DNA of 64,000 nt, from contig OY979720.1 in NCBI GenBank assembly GCA_963855995.1, forward strand, positions 18,250,139 through 18,314,138, given 5' to 3'. The translations under genes were made by a program, and so were the position numbers. Below are positions 36,092 through 46,700 of this stretch, piece by piece (position 1 is the stretch's first letter; each line of letters begins with the position of its first letter). The notes under the pieces are model-generated. The model had not been told where the DNA came from and searched no databases. It worked only from the letters and a program-made list of their open reading frames with translations. This DNA comes from Muricea muricata (lineage: Eukaryota; Cnidaria; Anthozoa; Malacalcyonacea; Plexauridae).

Positions 36092-37861
36092 ATGTATTAC
36101 TAGTTTATCCAACCATGAAGACACCCTGCAGAAGATGCAAAATATCTATGTACAACAAATATCTTGGGATAATGGCTTTATGCTATTTCAGAGGTATGCG
36201 GAGGGCAAATGATCATCTTCATAACAGTAAGAGATGAAACTAGTTTCCGTCATTGACGTTTTTAGAAATAAACTATGCAATTTGATTTACCCAATGTAGA
36301 TAGAGAAACATACAGTAAATCCGGGGGTGTTAACAAATGCCATGTAACAAAAAACACGAGAAAAAACCTAAGAAAAAAAGGCAATGAAAAACTAATAATG
36401 CGTGTATGAATATGATCTATTACTCTTAATATAGGAAAGACTTTAGGTTTTCGTTGTTTTTCATATTTTTATTGTTTTTTCTTGGGGGGTTTTAAATACA
36501 GGGGCCGGTTGTATAAAACTCTTTATCACCAAATATAGCACCAAATATTTAAGTGATCTTTTGATCCCGTGTTATCCCAATAGAAGTTTAAAGTTAATTG
36601 AGAAAGTCTTAGACTTATCAGTACCCAGTTATAATCTTGGAAGAAGGGGATTTTCTGCGTCGATCCTATAGAATGGACTGCTAGAGAAAATCGGAAATAC
36701 AACTCTTCGAAAGATACACTTGAAACGATAAAGAACTGAAGACATTCTTATTTGGCAATGAAATATTGTAACCTTAATCCTAGCATTGGGCTAAAACGAC
36801 ATAATTTTAATTTATTCTAATTTTGGACTCTCGCAATATAATTAAAGAAAAGGTGACATTAATCAACGCACAACTACTATTCAACGGAAACAATGTTTTT
36901 TGATCGATTGCATCAATTGCACGTTGCTAAATGAATGTCCTGTTTTCCTTATATTGTTAATATATAAAGTTTGAGGTGACTAGTATTAATTAACGGACAA
37001 GGCTATTGAACGGAATTATCTTTCAGCCTATGTTCCAATTTTTTTATTAGTTAATTTTTTCCCATTAATACCCCAATTCAACGTAGAGCTTACAGGAGAT
37101 GCAAGTAAGCAAAGCAATGGGAATTTATTGTGAGATTCCCCTGGACGATTCTCCTCCAAGCTATAATTATAATATTGAATTGATTTTCGGTTTTATTTGA
37201 CCCAACATTCGTCTAACTTTAGTTAATTCTAAACTCGGTTCTTTATAATCTTGTGCCTGTCTGTGCCTAGATCGCTAAAAACCCGTAGACAATTGAAGGC
37301 CAATCTAGTGACCAGAGCCCGCGATCCTCTGTAGGAGGAATTGCGAAGCTCCAGGTCAATGTAGATGACAACAATCTTTTCATTGGCTGGTTGATAATTA
37401 GTCTGAATTTTGAAAATTTTAATTCAAGCAGCAAGAATGAAACATGACAGAGCGAGTCTCAGCAACATTTCTTATGCATTGACGGAGTGCGATTTTTTAT
37501 TTTTCTGTCTGGGCTATATTTTCTGTCTGCCATGACCTAGCTATAATCTGTAAAATGCGTGGTTACATTCTGGTTGATAGGAGACTTGAGCTATTGTTGA
37601 GAGTTATAAGATACTCACTATCAACAGGAACGTTTGAGAAGTTATAGCAGGGTTATAACAAGAGAAAACGGCGTCACGGCCGTTGCCTTACAGGGTTACC
37701 AGTGTCGCCTGTGTTTAAAAGCAGCCATGAAAAACTATTCATAATTGACTATCAAAATAATAAAAACTGAACCGGCAGCGTTCTCAGTTGAGTCTTATAG
37801 AATATACTATGTGTTTGGTTACATTGTAACCAAGCTATAACGTCGTGCCATCTTGTTGTAG
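36092..37861. other. VPS51 3' region and intergenic DNA
   Basis: An AATAAA at 36267-36272 is a candidate VPS51 poly(A) signal. Around 36350-36490 is an imperfect inverted repeat (AGAAAAAACCTAAGAAAAAA against TTTTTTCTTGGGGGGTTTT). I see no exon in the rest. Confidence 0.45.
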
Positions 37862-38075
37862 TGTATCTCATTACTTGAAAGAGCTGAAGACTGCCATTCA
37901 GTGTTTGGGAATTAAACCCAAGGATAAACAAATGATTCCCTTATCAAGGACACTGAACGCAATGGCATATAAAGCGACGAACGACCGACGGAAAGTTAAT
38001 TATAATTCTGCAAACTTCTTGCAAAGGTTCCGCGATAAAAGATCGTTTATCATAGCCGAACAACTTAAAACATGA
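37862..38075 (+). pseudogene. Orphan terminal-exon candidate
   Basis: A splice acceptor (CTTGTTGTAG) is followed by an open frame of about 70 codons to a TGA, with protein-like, Lys/Arg-rich composition: S-H-Y-L-K-E-L-K, then C-L-G-I-K-P-K-D-K-Q and F-L-Q-R-F-R-D-K-R. I find no upstream partner exon in the preceding 1.7 kb and do not recognise the family. It could be the last exon of a gene with distant exons, or a relic. Confidence 0.3.
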
Positions 38076-40586
38076 CTACATGGCTTTGATTTAGTAAGCG
38101 TTATCGTCTTTTACTCTGTTCTGAAATTAAAGTGTTGGCGCTTCTTTGCGCAGCCATGCTTCACGCACCGTAAGCTTTGGGAAGACGTCCCCATACATAT
38201 TTGGCACAGTGTTGTGTCAGAGTTTTACAGTATGTAGTTTTACGGTGTGGTGGTTTAGTGGTGCCTTGAAATCCTCTCGATGGAGACAATTTGTCTTCTT
38301 GAACAAAGAGAAATAAAAACACAACACAAAAAAGTTTGCCTCCTTGGCCTCAAGGCGCTAACTTGGCCTCCACTTCGTAAATACCATTATACATACATAC
38401 ATACATACGGGTATTTCTTGGCGGACAATGGTCATCTGACGTCATTTGCTTATGGCACCGATTTTTATGGCTTCGATTTTTATGTTTGCCCGAGTAAGTT
38501 TTTGAAAGTCTTTAAGGTGCTATAATTGCCAATAATAAATGTCAATTAATATGCGAAATGGCGACCAGGATACCGAGGAATCATCTGGAGGAATATCGAG
38601 CGAAAATTACGACGAAATGGGCAATAAATTGCGAAGACAACATATCGTCATCGTAAAATTTAAAATCAAAATGGCGTCTCCTTCTTATCCAGTCTGACGA
38701 TGTAACAGAAATGGCTGCAGTAACCAGACAATGACCAGAAATAAACACTATTGGATTTTTATTGCACATGGAAGTATTTCTTAACTACTCTAGGTATGCT
38801 TTAGCTATGAAATGTTCTCTTGCTTAACGATAATTCGCTCTGCTTACGGGCCACGTCGAAGTCTCGCTTTTTAATGTTATTAAAAAAGGCATTAATAATT
38901 CATGAGCAAAACACAAAGGAAATCATAGCCATGAATTAGGAGTCTTTATATGTGTTAAAACACACTTGTATTTTCACAAAACTTTTGCCTCGATTTTCTC
39001 GGCTTATGCAACATCTATATTGATAATTCGTTCGCAAACAAACTGACAAGATTGGTGTAAAATGGATTCGTGCTTTATCAGATGTAAAAGATATAAAGCA
39101 CTCCTGCTTCTACATTAAATAGTACATAACATTAAGAAAATTGCACTGATATATATTGACTAAGTTTCTATTTCCTCTCTCTCCATCTATACCGTAAGAG
39201 AAACGTTTGCAATGAAACACCGATGACACGGTTAAAGCAGAACCTTCTTGAGCTAAAATTGTTATTTATATATAGTCGGCGTCATTTAGCACGTCATTTT
39301 TGCCGCCATTAGTAAGGTTTCGATTTTACATATCTTTCATATTGGACATTAAATTATAGATATTCCTGAGACATTATCTTGAGACAACCACGTGACGACT
39401 GTGACGCATAATGTCACAAAGGACTTTCAAGGGGATTGAGCGGTAAGAAAACCAAATGTTACAATATGTTATAATAAGACCACATCCACTCTACGAGGAT
39501 TAATAGAGAGTTTATAATGATGAATATTATCAAGTATCTTTCATCATTATTCTTTATAAACTTTATAATTACTTACTACTTCTTTCTTTTTCTTTAAAAT
39601 CACTTCTGTCCACTTGTATGATGCATGTATATCTAATTACATGCAACGACTATGACTGTGTCGTTATCAGATTTTTTAACAAATGCGCTATTCAAAGGTT
39701 CTATAACTGTATGTATTATTTCTATGGACTGTAGTCAAGACGGTCCACACAAAATCACGACTACACAATAAGCTCCAAAGATGTAACTCTGGCATTTGTA
39801 ATATGCTTATGTTTGCACGATTCTCTGAAACTGATGTACAGGGCGGGTTTTCAGCGTTTTTTTCCTGGGGTCCGTTGTTTTGCAGAGAAAATTAAGTTTA
39901 GGTGAACTTCAGGGGGTGATACTTCAAATCAAATGAGTAAGTCCTGGTCATCGTATACATGTATCACTATAATGCGTGTTTTCCACGTGTTGCCAAATAA
40001 TTTCCAGCGATATTTTTCTTAATTCTCGGGTTCCTATCTGTAAACTAATTCTATCCGGCACAAATTCAACGTAAACAACTTCATTTTAATTGCGCTGAAC
40101 GCTTTGGTCAGAAGATTGAGTTTCAAAACACGATCGAAGATGGAGTTTTTGGGGCCGTGAATCCCCCCCCCCCCCTCCGATGTATTAGAATGAACACTTT
40201 TTTGTGCCGACCACCTCTGTTATTTTCAAGGGCATTTAAGAGCAACTCACAAACATTGCTGTTTGAATTCAACAGTCCTAATTCAGATTATTCCCAACTG
40301 CTTGTATTTAAATGCATTACTCAACAGGGAGTTACATGAATAGCTTCTATCGGTTAATTCTATACAATCATTTTGAAGCGCTCTACGTACTGTAAGGACC
40401 TTAGTCTATGTGTAATATTTAGCAAAATCCCTTGTAACTGTTTCTCTACACAGTGAGACCTCCTTAGTTTATTTGAATAAATATAGACAGTTCTCTGCTC
40501 GTTCAATTTGATCGTATTTCTGTTCTGTTACATATTGCTGTCATCGAGTATTTTCATACATCATTCATTTACATTTATACATAAAG
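38076..40586. other. Intergenic DNA, no gene recognised
   Basis: It contains a short CATA microsatellite (about 38391-38408) and, at about 39990-40176, a repeat ending in a 13-C tract that is related to 46690-46900. I see no supported exon. Confidence 0.4.
39990..40176 (+). repeat. Dispersed repeat ending in a poly-C tract, copy 1
   Basis: AGAAGATTGAGTT and TTTTTGGGGCC followed closely by a long run of C occur here and again at about 46815-46900, with loosely similar sequence before them. The poly-C end is part of the repeat, not an isolated homopolymer. Confidence 0.5.
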
Positions 40587-41519
40587 TTACGAGAAAAAGT
40601 AGGAAAGGATCTTGAGAGCTTCTTTTCCGAGCAATGTCTTCGTCCAAAAGAATATCACAGAGTTCACGCTTGAATTTAAAATAATCAATGTAAATCCCCC
40701 GTTAAAAAAAAGGCCGGAATAAGTGCTGGAGCTGAGCATGAGCAAGCTAGCATACAGAGCAAAAGGTGTCAAAAGAATGAAAAAACAGACAATGACCAGA
40801 AAACAAGATCTTGCACGGCGTATTTCACGCTTAATTTGCCTTCTAACTTCGTTTCCATCACCGTCCCCGGCTGGCCTTTTTTCCGAACGAATTAGTTTTC
40901 GTATCACAAGATATATTCTTGTGTATACAAATAAGGTAAACAAGAAGAATGCAGCTATCGATCCTCTTACGTAAAATCTCATTGGTGCGGAGTTGCGCAG
41001 GAAAAAGGCCAGTACCAAAAGCAGAATAACTCCATTTCCACACACGTAAGTCAAAATTCGTTTCTTCGTGACTTTGGTTTTGTAATGAAAGGGATGTACC
41101 ACGCCAACATACCTCTCCATCGTCATTGCGGATAGAGTTGCTATTGACAGTCCAAGAGGAAGATAGGACGCTCGAGTTGTCACAACAATAGGAATGCAAT
41201 TCACCTCACTTTGGAACGGAATGGACAAACCGTAGACGAAGAGGGGTATACCTAGAAAACCGACGCCCAAATCGACAATGCACTGAAGAAGGATGACGAA
41301 GTAGCACATTTTGCTTTTGAGTTGAGATGACTTTCTTATTGTTATAACCGCCACTCCGTTTAATGATATCGTTGAGAACAACAAGATGCAGTTGAAAACA
41401 ATCATTCCAAGTTGAATACGTTCATAAATTTTGTTCGGAAATTGATTAAGAACTTTTAGAGAAAGTTTTGAAACATTGCATATGATGAAACCGCCAACAT
41501 TTTTTTTGCTATGATTCAT
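40587..41519 (-). CDS. Rhodopsin-like (class A) GPCR, single exon, paralogue 4
   Basis: An intact 310-residue receptor of the same family as the three genes at 0.9-10 kb, clearly more diverged: S-L-N-G in TM1, I-V-D-L in TM2, M-E-R-Y in TM3, N-S-V-I-F-F-W-T-K in TM7. The start ATG at 41519 gives M-N-H-S-K-K-N. Its separation from the cluster by about 30 kb, with four unrelated genes between, suggests an older duplication or a moved copy. Ligand unknown. Confidence 0.9.
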   Translation of the reverse strand: MNHSKKNVGGFIICNVSKLSLKVLNQFPNKIYERIQLGMIVFNCILLFSTISLNGVAVITIRKSSQLKSKMCYFVILLQCIVDLGVGFLGIPLFVYGLSIPFQSEVNCIPIVVTTRASYLPLGLSIATLSAMTMERYVGVVHPFHYKTKVTKKRILTYVCGNGVILLLVLAFFLRNSAPMRFYVRGSIAAFFLFTLFVYTRIYLVIRKLIRSEKRPAGDGDGNEVRRQIKREIRRARSCFLVIVCFFILLTPFALYASLLMLSSSTYSGLFFNGGFTLIILNSSVNSVIFFWTKTLLGKEALKILSYFFS

Positions 41520-43719
41520 AATTGTACACGTATCTGCGACGAATTGCTCTTAATCTGTACCGTTCAGCGTTCCGACATTGTTGTGTATCATCTAAGAAGT
41601 TTTGCAGTATAAATATCCTACGAAACGGAAGCTATATTTCAGCTGACAAATAAAGCGTTAATTAAAAAGTGAGCGACAAAATGCACGAGTTGATATTGAA
41701 TAGCTTGCATATATATGATTTGATTATTATGACACTTCAAAATGCATTAGTATTGATGCACCAGGCTTTTGGGGAATGATATCCGCTATAATAGGCCCAC
41801 GTGTGAACGGTGTAATGTACAATCGCTATTATACCGAGAAGGATGTGATTAATTGCATTTTTCATAGGTGCAGAAAATCTATCAGAGCATTTCACGCCTG
41901 TCGATTTAAAGAAGAAATGACTTCCTTATTTTACACGTCTCGAGTGCATGCAAAAGTCGGGGGTCGAGAGTACATGTCGAGGGTCGAGAGTACATTCGAG
42001 GGTAAAGTCGAGGGTCTTGAAATGTCCTTGAAAATGCGCCCCCCCCCCCCAAAAAAATAACCCCAAAACAAAACAAAAACAGTGGCATTGGAATAAAAAT
42101 TGTGTTATTTTTTTTATTTTTGCGCATGAAAAATGGCCATAATAATAATGAGATTTCTTTGTCAAAGCAGTACGCTCGTCGATCGTTACTTTAGTAATAT
42201 AATCACATGTAATACATGGATACAAACTATTTATAGTGATAACTAGAGTTCTTATTACATACACCTCAAAATAAGTTTCTTCGTATGAATATGTGAAAGG
42301 GTTTTATGATTCACTGTATAACATGTAATGAGCAGTTAAGGCAACACATAAACGCTTTTAAATTTCATATGCACAGATACATTACATATATATGCACGAA
42401 GACATGTTGTTACTTTGGATCCAAACAAATTTAACAATATGAAAAGTGTTTTAAACGGAAACAGTCAAATGTGTACGATTATATTGGTATTGCTCATTCT
42501 AGGTGCATGGCCATAAAACCGGCACAAAGCTTATGTATCCCTAGCATCATTGATTATGTTGGAGAAAATGCTATTAGTAAGCGTTTGCTTGCCTCCGCAT
42601 GCATCAAACAAGCTCTAACCACTGGACAAAAGTTTTTTAAACCACTTAAACCCGCGTTCATTCTGCATGCCCAAGCTGGTTTAGGAATCACCCTTGCAAG
42701 GTGCAACAACGACTTCTACCACTATATCGCTGCCTGATCATGTCCTGAGAGGCCAAATGAAATACCTTAACCATCTTTCAGTCTTCTTATCAGAAAAAGA
42801 ACAGGGAAAGCGTCGGACAAGCCTTGAACACAAAATAATCCGCAATTTGAAATATTCAGGCTTTATCACTGGACCACTTTTCGGTTTTTGTTGTCTTGAG
42901 ATGTCAAATTATTCCTTTAATTGGCATAAGAAAGAACAAGTGGTCTAGTGGTGTAAAGGTCGAACACTTTGAAGTGTGACATCTGAATTCAAGTCTACTC
43001 CGACTCTTTAGCTGTTCTTTGTTTTTAAAAGGCCTTTATGTGTTGAATCTAATCTAAAACTTTGCATGGTTTCTTCGAATATTGCGAATGCTGTCTTAGT
43101 GACTGTAATATTTATTCGTGTTTTAAATATTACTTAACAGGCTATTTTGTAAAGCCGAAACCTTTTCATGCAAACACACGCTTTAGGTCCCAATCCTTTT
43201 ATTTATAAAACTGTTTAATTTTAACCGTCATTCGAGGGAAGCGTGTACATGGAAGATAGTATACATGAGGTGCAAATAAGCGAGTAATCTCAATTGGAAG
43301 TCGACACGACAGGTGTGAAATAATCTGATATGTTTTCACACCAAAAAATATTGCTTTTATTAAGGTCATGCAGCTGAAAACTACTTTTGAGTAACAGCTA
43401 TTAAACGGGATGCCTCTATTTAAGGATAGAATACGTGGAAAATCTAATCTCTCCTGAAGACTTAGCCGTGAAGTGTTCTGATAGACGTTTCACACAAAAA
43501 ATATTGCTTCCATACTCAATATAGTTTCAATTGAATTAAATACAGTACTGTAGGATTATAAATGTATTACGTTATTGTTTCATATTAATAATTAAACATA
43601 AGTACGTGAAATATTAAGTCCACGACCACAAGAAAATATAATTTTCACCAAATGTTAAAAAAATATTTTCCAACACGTGTGTACCAGAATAAAATGAATG
43701 TGTGATATGTTTCGTTCTA
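41520..43719. other. Intergenic DNA between GPCR 4 and RAB24
   Basis: 41950-42030 has short repeated GTCGAGGGTCGAGAGTACA units followed by a C run and A-rich stretch near 42038-42060. A tRNA-like segment is at 42943-43008. No exon that I can support. Confidence 0.4.
42943..43008 (+). repeat. tRNA-like segment (degenerate, SINE-like head)
   Basis: TGGTCTAGTGGTGTAAAGG fits the tRNA A-box pattern, and about 35 bp later GAATTCAAGTCTACTCC resembles a B-box, with TTTGAAG between where an anticodon loop would sit. The acceptor-stem halves do not pair, so this is not a functional tRNA gene as it stands. Confidence 0.35.
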
Positions 43720-46700
43720 TCAGCTGCATGCAGGGCAACGTTTCTGTTTCGTTGGCTCCTCCACCGTGAATAATGGTGTACCTGGAAAAACACAGTGTGA
43801 CAGAAAATTAACAAATTTTGACAAAATGATACTGTTAGGCACTTTTGTAAGAAGTAATTATTGTTCAATTTGTTCCGACAGTATCTCTTACATGAACACA
43901 GGTTACAGTCCCTTCTGCGTATTGGCTCTGCTCATGGCAATTAAGGAGGACCCACAGATAAAAATACTGTCTAAATTTCACATTTGCATCGAAACACTAA
44001 GTTTACATTTATTTACCAGCAAAGCAAACCAGAACTATGCCAGTTATTCAGTTTCTGGGTGATCTGAAAACACGGAAAAGTACTGAAACTTGTTGTCAAA
44101 TATAAATCCATTTTTCGAGCCAAACTAGCAAATTTCTCATTAAGTATAATTTACTTCGGTTCCAAATTTCTGGTAGACTTATAATTTTCTTTGCTGAACA
44201 TTATTACAAAGTTTCAACAAGTTTCATAAACGAAAATAAAAGATATAAGTGATTAAAAACAGCAAAATGGTTTTTATTTGGTAGCTAGTTTCAGGCCTTT
44301 TACCCACGATCAGATCAGCTGGTTAGTAAATCATATTTAACAAATACAGTAGTTCAAAATGTACACACTCGGAGTTTTAACGTCGTCTGACAATGCTGCC
44401 GAAGGTTTTATAGAGATACCTCCATGATAAATATTCATTGTTATTATTTGTCATTCGCGTTTTAGTAAAATTATAATTAACAATTAGATTACGAGCTCGA
44501 GATTTCTATGCGGTGATAGTTGAGGGCGAAGCCCGAATCAACTATCAACACATAGAAATTGAGAGCGAGTAATCTAATTGTTTTAGTCGAATCTGAGATA
44601 AATAATTGACTCATAAGCCATTTTGTTAAAAATAATACTACATATTGTCTTGGAAGTGAAAAAATACGCCAGGAAATTTTAATTGTTGTTTTGCTACTCG
44701 CTATCTATCGAGGAATAGCGAGTAGAGTAGCCAATCAAATTACAGCATTGCATTAGTATGCCAGTATGATTCTACCAATTAAAAATAAATCTAACCTTTG
44801 GGAACATTCTTAACAGGTTTATCTAAGCATGTCTTCGCAACATCATAAAATAGCTCGCCTGTAGGGTTAAAAGAAAAGGAAATTTTGAGGAAAGTTTAAC
44901 TTTGCAATTCTGCACTATACATTTTATTTCATAGTCGAAAAATTTCCTTATTGCAACTCACTAATATTTTCGCCAGTTAGACTTGATGTTTCGAAAACTT
45001 TGGCATGAATTTCTAGAAGATATTAAAAAAATCAAACTAGAAAAGAATAGCGCAGTAACCACAAATACAGTGTCGCATTGCACTTTACACTAATTCCGCT
45101 ATACAGTACTTGTATATAATAGTTATTTTCGTTTTGTTCAAGACGGAAAAAATCATCAGTTACGCCAGTGGCGCTTTAGTTGACCTCGACCGACCGAGCA
45201 CTTTCATTCTGGGTAGACGAGCACTTTCATTATTATGTCTACGGCTCACATTTTCAGATAATCGCGGACCGTGGGCCTCTTCTCGGAATTTTCAACAGCC
45301 AGAAACCCACGACACCCAGAAACCCACGACACCCAGAAACCTACAACTTGGAACGATTGAAACTTCGACACATAACGTACAATTGCCAGTTACAGTATCG
45401 CCCAGGCAAAGGCCAACTCCGCTCACATTACGAACCGCCATCCCAAACCAGCACGCATGAATAAAACTGATAACCTCACTGAACTGTACACCAATTATGA
45501 TAGTGGCTCGAACGCATCCTTGAGATTCTCAAGTGAGACATTGGCCCTCCATTGCACCCTATACTGACCAAACGCCAACCGCGAATGCTTTACTGTATGA
45601 AAACCATTGAGAACGCAATTTGAGCTGCAATGTATACAACTTCCTTCGCTAGTATCTTGCCACACCACATACAGGTAGTACCGTCTCCGTGCCTCTCCTA
45701 GCGAAACTCTTAACAACTGATCACAATTAAGTCACCTTCCAGCTCTCATCAACCCCTACATGCACCATTCACGAGATGGATGACGAGATACGCAGGAATG
45801 ACAAAAAGAAGAAATTGACCACAGTAAAACCCCGCATAAAAGAACCAGTAAGTTAAGAACCACCAGCCTGAAATTTGGGCAAATGCGTACCCAAAATAAA
45901 AGAACCACTTCAGGCTGACAAATCAAACTGGTTCTTAAAAATTCTTATTAAACGTTTAGCTAAAATACACTGTAGGTGCTAATCATGTACTAGGAGGAAA
46001 ACAAAATACTGTGATCTTGCCAGCAGGAATTGTCTTTCAACCACATCCTGCATGCATATGTTTCATCAAAACAGCAATCAATTCGCAACATAATTCATCT
46101 GTATTGAACACATTTTATACAATAAGACGTTTAAAAAAACTCTATACCAGGAATAATTGTTTTTGACTGGAAATAAGAACCACTTAAGAACCAATTAAGC
46201 CTGATTTCTTTTCTAGGTACCTGTTTTATACGAAACACTTCAGCCTGAAGTCAAAATTAACTGGTTCTTTTATGCGGGTTTTACTCTATGAAATCTTACA
46301 GCGACAAAGTAAATCATGCCAAACCTAAAACATTATCCTCGGTGACAATGTCCTGTGTACACCATTTGACCGTAAGCCTATCCACGTTGTGGAGTGAAGG
46401 ACACCATGATAACCAAGAGACACCAGATCAGAAAAGAAACGCGGAACTTGTCCTACTTAAAAAAGTTGCCCATCCCGTTGTCCACCTCTCGCTCATAACC
46501 CAGCCTTCACCACCACTTTGAACAGATCTTCTCAACAATCGAGACAGCCAGAACGCTACAGCACTTATCTGAGCTCTGCGATATTAATTGAGATTATTAG
46601 TTCAGTGCTTCTATTGCAAGGATAAGCGTGCAAATGATACTAGGTAGCTTTGTGAACAGCCCTCGCTAGTTTCACGACAGCGAAATAGCTGCAGAAACGT

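Noticed and set aside
41926..42264. 112-codon minus-strand ORF near the C tract
   Set aside because: Built over a homopolymer and short tandem repeats; no recognisable domain or splice context.
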